DNA from: DATMER01 sp963741305
GTDB taxonomy: Bacteria; Acidobacteriota; Thermoanaerobaculia; Multivoradales; UBA5704
Assembly (NCBI GenBank): GCA_963741305.1
Contig: CAVUHL010000003.1
Location: 1,674,001-1,738,000 of the forward strand
Reading direction: 5' to 3'
DNA: 64,000 nt
Shown here: positions 17,320-26,568 of the stretch, piece after piece
Layout: every line of letters begins with the position of its first letter
How positions within the stretch are numbered: position 1 is the first letter of the stretch
Position numbers and translations under genes: made by a program
Notes under the pieces: generated by a model
Databases searched by the model: none
The model's input: only the letters and a program-made list of their open reading frames with translations
What the model was told of the DNA's origin: nothing

Positions 17320-18923
17320 CGAAGCCGACACGGTGGCGGCGGGAAGGCAACGGGCGGCGGCGCGAAGTGGAGCGGCGCCTGGCCGCCCTCGGCCTCGCCG
17401 AGCGCTTTCCGCAGGCGGTCTGGGAGACGGCCGAGCCCCCGGTGCGCCGGCTGTGCGCGGTCCTGCCGGAGCTCGGCCCCGTGTTCTCCGCCTTCGGCCG
17501 CTATCTCTCTTCCCGCCCGGACCTGCTGCCGGAAGCGGACTGCCAGGAGCTGGCCGGAGTGGCCGGCGGCGTGCTTCCCCTGGAGCCTGGGAGGGTGCAC
17601 GCCCTCCTCTTCCAGGAGCTCGGGCGCCCTCCGGAAGAGGTCTTCGCCGGCTTTGAGACGCAGCCGCTCGCCGCCAACCTGGTCCTCCAGGACCATCGGG
17701 CGCAGCTCGCCGGCGGCGGGCCGGCCGTGGTGCGGCTGGCGCGGCCCGACGCTCCGGAGCTGATCGCCCGCGATCTGGACCTCCTTCCCCTCCTGGCCGC
17801 GGCGTTCACCCCCGAAGGAGGGGCCTGTACGTGGATGGCCGGAGCGGTGGAGGATTTCGCCGGCACCCTGGCGGCCGCCGGCGACTTGGCGCGGCAGGCA
17901 GCGGCTCTGGCCGCCCTGGGTGAGGACGGTGCCGCTTCAGGGTTGGGCCTCTGCGCGCCGCGTCTCCTACCGGACTTGTCGACCCCCGGCGTGCTCGTTT
18001 TCGAAGACCTCCAGGGCCCGGCCGTGGATTCATTTGTCCCGGCGGACCTGCCCGCGGCACCCGGGGCGGACGAGCTGGCTGCCCGGTTGTGCCATGTCTG
18101 GCTGCACCAGGCGTGCTTCGGCCAGGCCTTCCCCTCTGATTTCGGCGGCGGCAACCTGCGGATCCTGCCCAACGGCCGGATGGCCTGGACGGGCACGGTC
18201 TTCGCGGCCCTGCCTGCCGCCGCCAAGGAGAACCTCTGGGAGTACCTGCTCGCAACCCTTGCGCACGATCCCGAGCGTGCCTGCGCGGCGCTGAGCCGGG
18301 AGATGGAGGGCGGCCCGATCGACGATCCGAAGCGCCTCCAGAACCGCCTGCGCCAGCTCGTCCCGTTCCGCGACGGCGGCTGGGGAGCGCGCGACGACTT
18401 CGCCGGCTACCTGTTCCTGCACTGGCGCTGCGCCACCGCGGAGGGCTACCGGCCGCGCCCCTACCTGCTTCCGTTCTACCGCGGCGTGGCCCGGCTCGCG
18501 GCGCAGGTCCGCCCGCTGGCCCCGGCGGCCGATCCGCTGCGCGACGGCCTGGAACGGGCGCGGCTCGCCGCCGGCCTGGGCGACATGCTGCGGCTCCTCG
18601 ACCGCCGGGAGATGAAGGATCTCCTGGGCACCTACGCGGGGACGTTCCTGGCCATGCCGCAGCGGCTCAACGAGCTCATGACGCTGCTCGCCGAAGGGCG
18701 GGCGAGCGTCAAGATCGAAGTGATCGAGCCGCCGCAGGAGCGGCGGCGCAAGGACTTCTCCACGGCTTCCCTGGTGGCGCTGCTGACCATCGTGGCCGTG
18801 GTCCTGCTCGCCCAGCACCTGGCATCGGCGAGCTCCTTTGGCCCGTGGGTCGAACGGATCGCCGCGGTATTGCTCGCGGCCCTGGGCATTTTCCTGTTCC
18901 GTGGACCTAGGAGGAAGCGATGA
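17316..18923 (+). CDS. Degenerate UbiB-like pseudokinase
   Basis: 535 residues. It aligns along its length with the preceding UbiB-like protein (FSAFGRYLSSRPDLLPE against FVKFGQMLALQPDILSPE; ELGRPPEEVFAGFETQPLA; LRILPNG) but has lost the key residues. KxGQ is AxGR, the VAVK lysine is Arg in VVRLARP, DLHPAN is DFGGGN and IDFG is WTGT. Two C-terminal hydrophobic segments are kept. Catalysis is therefore unlikely; a partner or scaffold role for the active copy is plausible. It overlaps its neighbours at both ends (ATGA), so it is co-translated with the kinase. Confidence 0.8.
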   Translation: MTKPTRWRREGNGRRREVERRLAALGLAERFPQAVWETAEPPVRRLCAVLPELGPVFSAFGRYLSSRPDLLPEADCQELAGVAGGVLPLEPGRVHALLFQELGRPPEEVFAGFETQPLAANLVLQDHRAQLAGGGPAVVRLARPDAPELIARDLDLLPLLAAAFTPEGGACTWMAGAVEDFAGTLAAAGDLARQAAALAALGEDGAASGLGLCAPRLLPDLSTPGVLVFEDLQGPAVDSFVPADLPAAPGADELAARLCHVWLHQACFGQAFPSDFGGGNLRILPNGRMAWTGTVFAALPAAAKENLWEYLLATLAHDPERACAALSREMEGGPIDDPKRLQNRLRQLVPFRDGGWGARDDFAGYLFLHWRCATAEGYRPRPYLLPFYRGVARLAAQVRPLAPAADPLRDGLERARLAAGLGDMLRLLDRREMKDLLGTYAGTFLAMPQRLNELMTLLAEGRASVKIEVIEPPQERRRKDFSTASLVALLTIVAVVLLAQHLASASSFGPWVERIAAVLLAALGIFLFRGPRRKR

Positions 18924-19705
18924 GCGGACGATCGGATCGAAGCAGTTCTTCATGGGGACGTCAGGCTCGCGGCTCCGGGCGGGACTCGTGGCTCGGCCTC
19001 GCCACCGGGATGATGTTCCTCCCCTTCCGGATGCTCGGGTGGGGCGTGCAGATGATGACAGGGACCGGCCAGGAGATGCAGCGCTTCGGCGACGGCGGAA
19101 GCTGGAACCGGGACCGTGGAGACAGCGGAGATTGGAACCGGGGAGGCGGGACCGGCGCTCAGGACTGGGGCCGTCAGGCGCCGCCGCCGCCCGCTTGGCC
19201 GGCTCCCGCCTACACGCCACCTCCCACCCCTCCACAGAATCGCACTGGCAATGACGGCGCTTCCGGCGCTGTTGCGAATCAGGCTGAAACCACGCAACGA
19301 GAGGAGAAAGACATGGCTTGTGACACGGATCTGAGCGGCACCGATCTCAAGATTATCGAGTACACGATTGTCTCGGTCGATCCGGACATCGAGTCCGACG
19401 ACCAGCGCATCCTCCAGCCGACGCGGACGATCGCCACCACGGAGGACATGAACGAGAACGGCTTCATCGCCTGGGTCATCGCCATGTACTTCCAGCAGCC
19501 CGAACACCGGCGGCTCGGGGAAGGCGAGAACTGGAAGCAGTACCTCCGGGTCTGCTACTGCGTCAAGTGCCGGATGTCGATTCCCGAGGTGGACTGCTGC
19601 CAGGAGCAGGCCAGCGCGCTGCGGGACATCAACCGCACTCTCAAGAGGATCGCGGACGATAAAGACAAGGACAGCGGCGCTAATCTTCCGGCCAAGACGC
19701 GCTGA
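18920..19705 (+). CDS. Unrecognised protein with Gly/Pro-rich N-terminus and Cys-rich C-terminus
   Basis: 261 residues. Residues 1-20 are Ser/Arg-rich. Residues 23-55 form a hydrophobic/methionine-rich amphipathic stretch (GLATGMMFLPFRMLGWGVQM). A low-complexity W/N/R/G/D and then Pro-rich region reaches ~110, and a separate folded domain of ~130 residues follows. That domain contains CYCVKC and later DCCQEQ, six cysteines that could bind metal. An internal ATG (19312) with GAGGAG upstream could produce the C-terminal domain alone. ATGA-coupled to the pseudokinase. No known family recognised. Confidence 0.65.
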   Translation: MSGRSDRSSSSWGRQARGSGRDSWLGLATGMMFLPFRMLGWGVQMMTGTGQEMQRFGDGGSWNRDRGDSGDWNRGGGTGAQDWGRQAPPPPAWPAPAYTPPPTPPQNRTGNDGASGAVANQAETTQREEKDMACDTDLSGTDLKIIEYTIVSVDPDIESDDQRILQPTRTIATTEDMNENGFIAWVIAMYFQQPEHRRLGEGENWKQYLRVCYCVKCRMSIPEVDCCQEQASALRDINRTLKRIADDKDKDSGANLPAKTR

Positions 19706-19731
19706 CGTCGGCCCGCCTTTGCGGAGGGCTG

Positions 19732-20994
19732 ATGCCTGAGCGGACCACCACGAGCCGTCCCGACTGCGGGCCGGATGATTCGTCCGAGCTGCTGTCCCTG
19801 CTCGGCTCGCTGCCTTGCGTGTCGGAGACAGTGCAGGCCGTCTCCACCTTCAACATCGGTCCGGTGACCGCGCTGTTGGAGCAGGCGGGTTATTTCCCGC
19901 TGCTGCTGACTGCGCCCAGCCGCCGGGGAGCTGGTGCCTTCGAGGTGGAGCACGAACTGCGGCGCTTCGAGATCGCCGCGGAGGAGGAGCGGTCCCGGAT
20001 CGTGGGGCGCAACCGGATCGGCGGACCCGCCGCCGTCGTCCGGTTCCGTTGGCGTTTCGTGCCGGACGGGTTCGAGGGCGATCCCGGCCGTGTCCAGCCG
20101 CTGCCGCCGCTGCCGTTCCGGGCCGGCGTCTCGCAGCGGATCGAGGTGTTCGACTGGGAGCTGCGCTTCGCGGGCGGGGTGAGCGGCTTCCGGGCCTACG
20201 GGACCGGCCGCACCCTGCCGGGCGCGGGCGCGGCGGTTCCAGCCGTCGGCCTGACCTTCGTGCTCGACGTCCTCGAAGGATACGGCGAGCTCGCCGGGCT
20301 CGACGGCACGGTCGTGGCCGGCGGCGCGCTCGCTCCGGACGGCGCGCTGGAGCTCGGAATGGTGGCCCGCATCATGGATCCCGCGGGCAGTCTGCTCATG
20401 CAGCCGCCGCTCGCGCCGCTGCCGCCTTGGGCCGCACCCGAGCGCGGGGCCACCTGGCTGGCGTTTCTCGGGCAGGTCGACCCGGACCACTCGGTGACCC
20501 TGCGGATCTCGCTCACGGAAGGTATCCTGGGCTCCAACGTCTTCGAGCTGTTGCGGGTGGCAACGCTCGACTTCGCCGCCGATCCCGCGGGCCGGCTGCG
20601 TGCCGGCGCCACGCGCCGGGAATTGGCGGGCTCGGTGAGCGCCCGGCTCGATTTCAATCCGCTCGCCCTCGACGCGGTCACGCCGATCCAGACCCGCTGC
20701 GGGATCTTCGAGTTTCACGATCGGGCCGGGCGGAGCCTCGGCACGCTGGCGAGCGACATGATCGAAGGGCGCTCGTTCCGCACCAGTCTCCAGGGCATGC
20801 TGCTGCCGGTGTTCCGCTTCGGCGGCTTCGGTCCGATCCAGGGGGGCACTGGGGAGTTCGCCGGAGCGCGGGGCATCATGACCATGAACTCGGTGATCAG
20901 CGTGCAGCCCCGCACCTTGTCGAACCTCTACGTGCTGCGCCTGGACGATCCCGACGGCCGCTACCGCTCCGCTGCTGGAGGATGGGCCTCATGA
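19732..20994 (+). CDS. Unrecognised barrel-type protein with GTGxFAGARG motif (copy 1)
   Basis: 420 residues, no signal peptide. It is a full-length paralogue of the protein at 34069; both share AGYFPL/AAYFPI near the start, an ELRRFE/QLQRFD segment, FxxGRTxP and the C-terminal block EFHDRAGRSLG ... FGGFGPIQGGTGEFAGARG ... LSNLYVLRL. The GTGxFAGARG turn recalls allene-oxide-cyclase/dirigent-type beta-barrels, and is also seen in the proteins at 24691 and 26565. The barrel assignment is tentative and no catalytic site is evident. ATGA-overlapped with the next gene, inside the patatin cluster. Confidence 0.6.
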   Translation: MPERTTTSRPDCGPDDSSELLSLLGSLPCVSETVQAVSTFNIGPVTALLEQAGYFPLLLTAPSRRGAGAFEVEHELRRFEIAAEEERSRIVGRNRIGGPAAVVRFRWRFVPDGFEGDPGRVQPLPPLPFRAGVSQRIEVFDWELRFAGGVSGFRAYGTGRTLPGAGAAVPAVGLTFVLDVLEGYGELAGLDGTVVAGGALAPDGALELGMVARIMDPAGSLLMQPPLAPLPPWAAPERGATWLAFLGQVDPDHSVTLRISLTEGILGSNVFELLRVATLDFAADPAGRLRAGATRRELAGSVSARLDFNPLALDAVTPIQTRCGIFEFHDRAGRSLGTLASDMIEGRSFRTSLQGMLLPVFRFGGFGPIQGGTGEFAGARGIMTMNSVISVQPRTLSNLYVLRLDDPDGRYRSAAGGWAS

Positions 20995-22241
20995 CGCCGG
21001 TCCAGGATCCCTCCCTGGCGGGATTCACCTGGGAGGAGCGCAACATCCTCGCCAACGTCGACGACTGCCTTGCCAAGGGCGTGGCGATCATGGACTGGTG
21101 GCGCCGGGCCGACGCCACCGGGAACATCCCGGACAGCTTCGAGCTGACCCGGGTGGCCAACCGGCCGGAGCGCAGCCAGAGCTTCTTCGCCGAGGTGCCT
21201 CTCCCGTCCGGTCCGCTGCCGGTCATGGGCGACGTCCCCCTGGTCTACTACGACCAGCCCAAGGGCGGTTGGGACCTGCGCGACTGGGCCGCCAACGTGC
21301 GCGAGTTCGCGCTGCGCTATTTCATGCGGATCAGCGACTTCGAGCTGCCCCAGACGGTGGTCCAGGACGGCTCGCCCAACCCGCCGTTCCCGCTCAGCCT
21401 GATCAGCTGGTGCCCCCGCGACTACGTCACCCAGGAGGGGTTCGGCTTCAAGCAGCTCTACTACAAGCTGCGTGGCAGCGGCGAGATCGGGCGCTTCCCT
21501 GAGGCGCAGAGCCTGGCGATCATCGATCAGCGGGAGCTCGCCACCCGCTACGAGTGGGTGGTGGCTCAGGTCCAGGTCTTCAACTTCGTCCTTTCGTTCC
21601 CGCTCAATCCGCAGCTGCCGCGGATCGGGGTCCCGTTGCCCGCGGAGATCCAGTACATCATCTACAGCGATGCCTTCGTGCTCGACCAGGCCGATCCGCT
21701 GCCCGGCGTCCAGGGCCGTTACCAGTTCGGCTACGCGATGCTCCGGCCGTGCCACGACGACAGCATCCTGCGCTACGGGCCCGGGCAGTTCGAGGCCGGC
21801 TTTCAGCTCTTCACCTTCACCGTGGCGGGCGACGGCAAGGTCTGGGTGCGCATGCCGTTCGTGGTCAACCGGCCGACCGAGATCCTCAGCATCTCGCTCG
21901 ACCCCCTCGACTGGGCCTTCCGGTCCGCCGAGATCCTGACCGGGGGGCTGGCCAAGCCGTTCCTCGAGCCGCTGCACGCCGCCTTCGACGACCTGCCCTG
22001 GCGGCCCGGCGGGTTCGATCCCGTGTTCGCCTCCATCGACCTGGCGAACCTGCTTACGTTCGGCCAGGCGAGCCGTCAGCTCTGCATCTCCAGGGAGCAG
22101 ATGGAGAAGTTCTTCCTGGTGTTCCATTTCGACCAGTACTACACGATGATCACCGGCTCGCTGCTGACCTGGCGGCAGATCCGCGACTGGCGGAATCCGG
22201 CCGGCATCCCGGATTGGGTGAAGACGGGGAGGAGCGGATGA
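20991..22241 (+). CDS. Unrecognised 416-residue protein of the patatin cluster
   Basis: Starts at the ATG 10 nt after GGAG; an in-frame ATG at 20982 is too close to that site. The protein is rich in aromatic and Pro residues, without signal peptide or membrane span. Recognisable segments are TWEERNILANVDDCLAKG, ALRYFMRISDFELPQ and an ISREQMEKFFLVFHFDQYY stretch near the end. I do not recognise the family. It sits between a barrel-type protein and the second patatin with ATGA overlaps on both sides, so it is probably stoichiometrically co-expressed with them. Confidence 0.65.
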   Translation: MTPVQDPSLAGFTWEERNILANVDDCLAKGVAIMDWWRRADATGNIPDSFELTRVANRPERSQSFFAEVPLPSGPLPVMGDVPLVYYDQPKGGWDLRDWAANVREFALRYFMRISDFELPQTVVQDGSPNPPFPLSLISWCPRDYVTQEGFGFKQLYYKLRGSGEIGRFPEAQSLAIIDQRELATRYEWVVAQVQVFNFVLSFPLNPQLPRIGVPLPAEIQYIIYSDAFVLDQADPLPGVQGRYQFGYAMLRPCHDDSILRYGPGQFEAGFQLFTFTVAGDGKVWVRMPFVVNRPTEILSISLDPLDWAFRSAEILTGGLAKPFLEPLHAAFDDLPWRPGGFDPVFASIDLANLLTFGQASRQLCISREQMEKFFLVFHFDQYYTMITGSLLTWRQIRDWRNPAGIPDWVKTGRSG

Positions 22242-23431
22242 CCGGGGAGGAGCGCACGGGCGTGGTGCTGTCCGGCGGCGGAGCCAACGGCGCCTACGAG
22301 GTGGGTGTGCTCAAGGCTCTGACCCAGGGCGCCTCCCCGGCCACGGGCTACCGGCCGGTCGATCCCGAGGTCTACACCGGAACCTCGGTCGGCGCCTACA
22401 ACGCCAGTGTGATGGCCTCGCGGCCGGGCCGGCCTGCCTGGGAGGTGAGCGGAGAGCTGGAAGAGATCTGGCTCGACCGCATTGCCGACACCGCATGGAA
22501 CTGTGGCAACGGCGTGTTCCGGGTGCGCGGGCTGCCGTTCCAGCTCCTCGACCCGGGGTGCTTCCTGAGGCCGTTCCAGGTGCTGGCCGACTTCGGCCGG
22601 GACAGCCTGGAGCTGGCGGCGTACGGCCTGGTCAAGGGGACGCAGTTCGCGACCTCCAACGCCGACTTGCAGTCGCGCCTGCTGTCGCTGGTCGACCTCG
22701 ACGCCTTCATCTCCGAGTCGCCGCTCCGTGAGGTGATCGAGGAGACGGTCACCCGCGACGGGCTGCGCCGCTCCGGCAAGCGGCTCACCATCGCCGCTTC
22801 CAACTGGCAGTTTGGGCTCCTGCGCCTGTTCTCCAAGCACGAGATCGCCGACGTCGTGGGGACTGATGCCATCCTGGCCTCCGCCGCCCTGCCCGGCATC
22901 TTCCCGCCGGTGCCGATCGATGGCGTACCCTACGTGGACGGCGGCTTGCTGCTCAATACGCCCCTGATGCCGGCCATCCGGGATGGAGCGACGACCATCC
23001 ACGCCATCTTCCTCGACCCGCTGGTGCGCAACATTCCGCTCAACCCCCTGCCGAGCAGCCTCGACACCTTCTACCGGATGTTCGCCATCATCTGGGCCTC
23101 CAGCATGCGCAAGGACATCCTGCTCTCGGCCGGGATCACCCGGATCGTGGAGCTGCTGGAGCGGGGGGAGGAGAGCGGTGCCCCCGAGGAGGAGGAGGCG
23201 CGGAACTTCCTGCGCATGGGATGGCAGGTCTACCGCCGGATCGTCGAGGGGCGCCGGTACCGCAAGATCGACATCCACGTCTACCGGCCGCAGTCCGCCC
23301 TCGGCGAGGGCGAGGGGCTCCTGGACTTCGGGCGCGACCGGCTGCAGGGGCTCGTCGCCATGGGCTTCCAGGACGCCGTGCGGCACGACTGCCTCCTCTC
23401 GGAATGCGCGCTGGCCGGAGGGCGGGGATGA
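22238..23431 (+). CDS. Patatin-like phospholipase (2 of 3)
   Basis: 397 residues. Oxyanion loop GGGANGAYEVG (13-23), nucleophile Ser50 in GTSVGA, catalytic Asp in YVDGGLLLNTP. It shares the cluster-specific C-terminal extension (YRKIDIHVYRPQ) and a moderately acidic EEEE stretch. Predicted acyl-ester hydrolase without a secretion signal. GGAGGAG precedes the ATG, which overlaps the previous stop; its own stop overlaps the third patatin. Tandem patatins of different sequence suggest different substrates or a hetero-oligomer. Confidence 0.9.
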   Translation: MTGEERTGVVLSGGGANGAYEVGVLKALTQGASPATGYRPVDPEVYTGTSVGAYNASVMASRPGRPAWEVSGELEEIWLDRIADTAWNCGNGVFRVRGLPFQLLDPGCFLRPFQVLADFGRDSLELAAYGLVKGTQFATSNADLQSRLLSLVDLDAFISESPLREVIEETVTRDGLRRSGKRLTIAASNWQFGLLRLFSKHEIADVVGTDAILASAALPGIFPPVPIDGVPYVDGGLLLNTPLMPAIRDGATTIHAIFLDPLVRNIPLNPLPSSLDTFYRMFAIIWASSMRKDILLSAGITRIVELLERGEESGAPEEEEARNFLRMGWQVYRRIVEGRRYRKIDIHVYRPQSALGEGEGLLDFGRDRLQGLVAMGFQDAVRHDCLLSECALAGGRG

Positions 23432-24669
23432 ACGCTGCGAACGGCCAGAAGGTCGCCGTGGTGCTCTCCGGAGGCGGTGCCAACGGCGCCTACGAGGTCG
23501 GCGTGCTCAAGGCGCTGATGAGCGGCAAGTCGCACGTCACGAACTACCAGCCCCTGGAGCCGGACATCATCACGGGGACCTCCATCGGGGCGCTCAACGC
23601 GGCTTTCCTGGTCTCCCAGTGGGACGAGTACGGCCCGGCCACGTCGGTCGGCCATCTGGAGCGCTTCTGGTACGAGGAGCTGGCCGGCGGGGTGCGCTCA
23701 AATGGGGTCTTCCGCCTGCGCGGCAACCCCCTTGAGCTGCTCGATCCCGGGTGCTACGTGCCGAACCCGCTGAACCCGTTCCTGCGCCTTCTGGCGGACG
23801 GCGGTTTTCTGGCCTGGGAGGGGTTGCAGCGCGTCGTCAACCTCCTCCAGCGTGCGGACGGGAGCTCGCTGGAGCGGCGCCTGGTGCAGCTCGTGGACAT
23901 CAGCCTGCTCGTCGACCTGACACCTCTGGAGAGGACCCTGCGCAAGCTCGACTACATGGCGATCCAGCGCTCGCGGAAGTGGCTGAAGGTCGCCGCCACC
24001 AACTGGGCGACCGGCGATCTGCGGGTATTCTGGAACCACGACATGACCGACGAGTTCGGTCCTCTCGCCCTGCGCGCCTCGGCCGCGGTGCCGGGGATCT
24101 TCCCGCCAGCCACCCTCGGGGCGCAGCCGTTCGTCGACGGCAGCGTCCTGCTGAACACGCCCCTCAGCCTGGCGATCCATGCGGGGGCGGAGATCCTGCA
24201 TGTGATTTATCTCGATCCGGACGTGAGCAGCATCCCGCTGGCGCGCATCCCGGAGTCCTACAGCACGATGCAGCGGATGTTCCAGATCGCCTGGGCGGCC
24301 GCCTACAACGCGGACATCGCGGCCGCCGACCGCATCAACCGCACGCTGGGCGCCCTGGAAGCGGCGCGGACGAAGCTGAAGCTCGACGACGCGGCCGTCG
24401 AAATGCTGCAGGAGATGGCACAGGTGCGGCGGCCCCAGGACCGCGCGCCGTACCGGGCCCTGACCATCCACCGTTACCACCCCCGGGACCCTCTGTCGGG
24501 AGAGCTGAGCTTCCTGAACTTCGACCCCGACCGGATCGAGAGCTTGATCGAACGGGGCTACCGGGATGCGATCTATCACGACGACACAGAGTCCCAGGAC
24601 GTCCATCCTCAACCGGACAGTGCAGAGGATCCGTCGAGGAGGTTTAATCCGCGTCGAGTGATTTCCTGA
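23428..24669 (+). CDS. Patatin-like phospholipase (3 of 3)
   Basis: 413 residues. Oxyanion loop GGGANGAYEVG (15-25), nucleophile Ser52 in GTSIGA, catalytic Asp in FVDGSVLLNTP, where DGS replaces the usual DGG. The C-terminal extension with YRALTIHRYHPRDP is closest to patatin 1. The stop of patatin 2 overlaps the start (ATGA). It ends 21 bp before the phasin-like/dehalogenase fusion gene, which has its own AGGAGG. Confidence 0.9.
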   Translation: MNAANGQKVAVVLSGGGANGAYEVGVLKALMSGKSHVTNYQPLEPDIITGTSIGALNAAFLVSQWDEYGPATSVGHLERFWYEELAGGVRSNGVFRLRGNPLELLDPGCYVPNPLNPFLRLLADGGFLAWEGLQRVVNLLQRADGSSLERRLVQLVDISLLVDLTPLERTLRKLDYMAIQRSRKWLKVAATNWATGDLRVFWNHDMTDEFGPLALRASAAVPGIFPPATLGAQPFVDGSVLLNTPLSLAIHAGAEILHVIYLDPDVSSIPLARIPESYSTMQRMFQIAWAAAYNADIAAADRINRTLGALEAARTKLKLDDAAVEMLQEMAQVRRPQDRAPYRALTIHRYHPRDPLSGELSFLNFDPDRIESLIERGYRDAIYHDDTESQDVHPQPDSAEDPSRRFNPRRVIS

Positions 24670-24690
24670 TCGAGACGCGAGGAGGCATCC

Positions 24691-26568
24691 ATGCGTGAAT
24701 TCACCAAGAACCTGTTCAGCTTCTCGTGGGCGATGTCGCTGTTCGGGCTGAAGCAGCTCGGCAACGTGTTGAACCCCAACCAGACCGTGCGCGGAGCGCC
24801 CGACGCGGCCAAGTCCTTCGACACCGTCACCGACGCGGTGGTCGATCAGTTCGGGCGCAGCCTCAAGCAGACGTTCGACGTCGGCGACAAGATCCAGTCG
24901 GAGATGGTGGACCTGTTTTTCGGCTTCCTCGGGGTGCGCCCGGGAACCTCCAACCGCACCGGAGGCGACACGAGGAGCGCTCCCTGGGAGGGGGGCGGGG
25001 CCGCGCTCCAGCCGGCGATCTTCAACGCGCGCAGCTCGGCAGGCGAGGAGGTCCTCATCACCTATACCCGCGGACGCGGCCAGTTCAGCGATGACAAGAA
25101 ATACATCGCGCTCAGGAACCAGCTCTACAACCTCGACGGCACGGAGAACGGCCTGCACGAGGGGGTCTGGCAGGCGCTGTTCAAGAGCCCCGCGGACCTG
25201 CTGGCGCGCCCGGCGCCGCCCACGGGCACCATGTTCGAGCCGGTGGGGCCCGTGCAGGGTTGGCCGGTGTCGGCGAACACCATCGCCAAGTGGACCCACT
25301 CCGACGGCAGCTCCATCAGCTCCGTGGGACCGGCGGCGAGCCACCTGATCCCGCTTTCCGACGGCTCGTTCCTCTTCCTGGTCATCACCGGCCAGATCAT
25401 CACCGAGGGGACCGGCCGCTTCGCCGGCGCGCGCGGCCTCACCCAGTCGCTGGGCGCGACCCTCGTCCCCGCGGGTGTCAACCTGTTCTCGCCGCAAGGG
25501 CCGTCTACCTTCCCGGCGACCACCCTGGACACGTTCAAGTTCGTCACCCTTGGCAACCAGGGGCAGGGCTATGGCCAGGGTTACGGTTCGGGCCGGACCT
25601 ACAACGGCCGGCCGACGAGTACATCCCCTTTTGAGCCGCAGGCCGCCGGCCAGTCCGAAGCTGAGACGGCGGTCTGCGCAGTCACTCCCGACCCGGGCGC
25701 ATCGAAGTTCGTGGACGTCCTCGGCTCCCGCATGCACTACATCGACACCGGCAGCGGCGAGCCGATCCTGTTCCTGCACGGCGATCCGGTCTGGTCGTAC
25801 ATCTGGAGCAAGGTGCTGCCGCACGTGGCGCCCACGGCGCGCTGCATCGTGCCCGACCTGATCGGCATGGGACTGTCGGGCAAACCCGCGATCGAGTACA
25901 CGTTCTTCGATCACGTGAAGTACGTCGAGGCGTTCATCGACACGATCGGCCTCGAGAGGTACACGATGGCGCTCCACGACTGGGGCTGCATCGTCGGCTT
26001 CTATATCGCCATGCGCCGGGAGAAGGACGTCCGCGGCTTGGCGTTCATGGAAGCCATGCTCGCGCCGTACCCCTCCTGGAACGCCTTCCCGAAGCAGGTC
26101 GCTGCCCAGTTCAAGCGGTTCCGGACGCCGAAGCTGGGCTATGAGCTGATCGTCGAGCAGAACGCGATGGTCGAGGAGGTGCTGCCGCAGAGCACGATGG
26201 TGCCGTTCACGGACCAGGAGATGAACTGCTACCGCATGCCGTTCCTCGATCCGCCGACCCGGCAGGTGATCCTGCAGTTCATCAACCAGCTCCCGATCGC
26301 CGGCAAGCCCGCCGACGTGACGGAGGCCACCGGCCGGTACGCCGAGTGGCTCAAGCGGACGAAGCTGCCCAAGCTCTTCCTGTGGTCCGATCCGGGAGTG
26401 ATCAACTCGGAGAAGGACGTCGAATGGGCGCGCCGCAATTACAAGAACCTCAAGACCTCGTTCCTCGGGGCGGGGCTCCATTTCCATCAACAGGAGCATC
26501 CGGTCGAGGTTGGGCAGGAGATCGCCCGCTGGCACGAAGACCTCGTGAAGAGGGAGGAAAAGAAATGA
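24691..26568 (+). CDS. Three-domain fusion: phasin-like + barrel + haloalkane dehalogenase
   Basis: 625 residues in one uninterrupted frame. Residues 1-85 are the phasin-like domain also seen at 13916 and 33630. Residues ~110-285 are a barrel-type domain (SDGSSISSVGPA, GTGRFAGARG) paralogous to the gene at 26565. A Gly/Tyr-rich linker (GQGYGQGYGSGR) and polar spacer follow to ~330, then an alpha/beta hydrolase of haloalkane-dehalogenase type: nucleophile Asp430 in HDWG with Trp431, Glu454 in FMEAM and His597 in GLHFHQ. The usual halide-binding Asn of HGNP is Asp365 here (HGDPVW), so dehalogenase activity is uncertain. The fusion would tether a hydrolase to a granule or membrane surface. Confidence 0.82.
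   Translation: MREFTKNLFSFSWAMSLFGLKQLGNVLNPNQTVRGAPDAAKSFDTVTDAVVDQFGRSLKQTFDVGDKIQSEMVDLFFGFLGVRPGTSNRTGGDTRSAPWEGGGAALQPAIFNARSSAGEEVLITYTRGRGQFSDDKKYIALRNQLYNLDGTENGLHEGVWQALFKSPADLLARPAPPTGTMFEPVGPVQGWPVSANTIAKWTHSDGSSISSVGPAASHLIPLSDGSFLFLVITGQIITEGTGRFAGARGLTQSLGATLVPAGVNLFSPQGPSTFPATTLDTFKFVTLGNQGQGYGQGYGSGRTYNGRPTSTSPFEPQAAGQSEAETAVCAVTPDPGASKFVDVLGSRMHYIDTGSGEPILFLHGDPVWSYIWSKVLPHVAPTARCIVPDLIGMGLSGKPAIEYTFFDHVKYVEAFIDTIGLERYTMALHDWGCIVGFYIAMRREKDVRGLAFMEAMLAPYPSWNAFPKQVAAQFKRFRTPKLGYELIVEQNAMVEEVLPQSTMVPFTDQEMNCYRMPFLDPPTRQVILQFINQLPIAGKPADVTEATGRYAEWLKRTKLPKLFLWSDPGVINSEKDVEWARRNYKNLKTSFLGAGLHFHQQEHPVEVGQEIARWHEDLVKREEKK

Noticed and set aside
23698..26535. 945-codon open frame on the minus strand
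   Set aside because: Antisense to patatin 3 and the dehalogenase fusion; no domain or ribosome site.
5809..26568. Complete halogenation-dehalogenation pathway
   Set aside because: The two enzymes are 17 kb apart and the dehalogenase-like domain lacks the usual halide-binding Asn, so it is raised only as a possibility.
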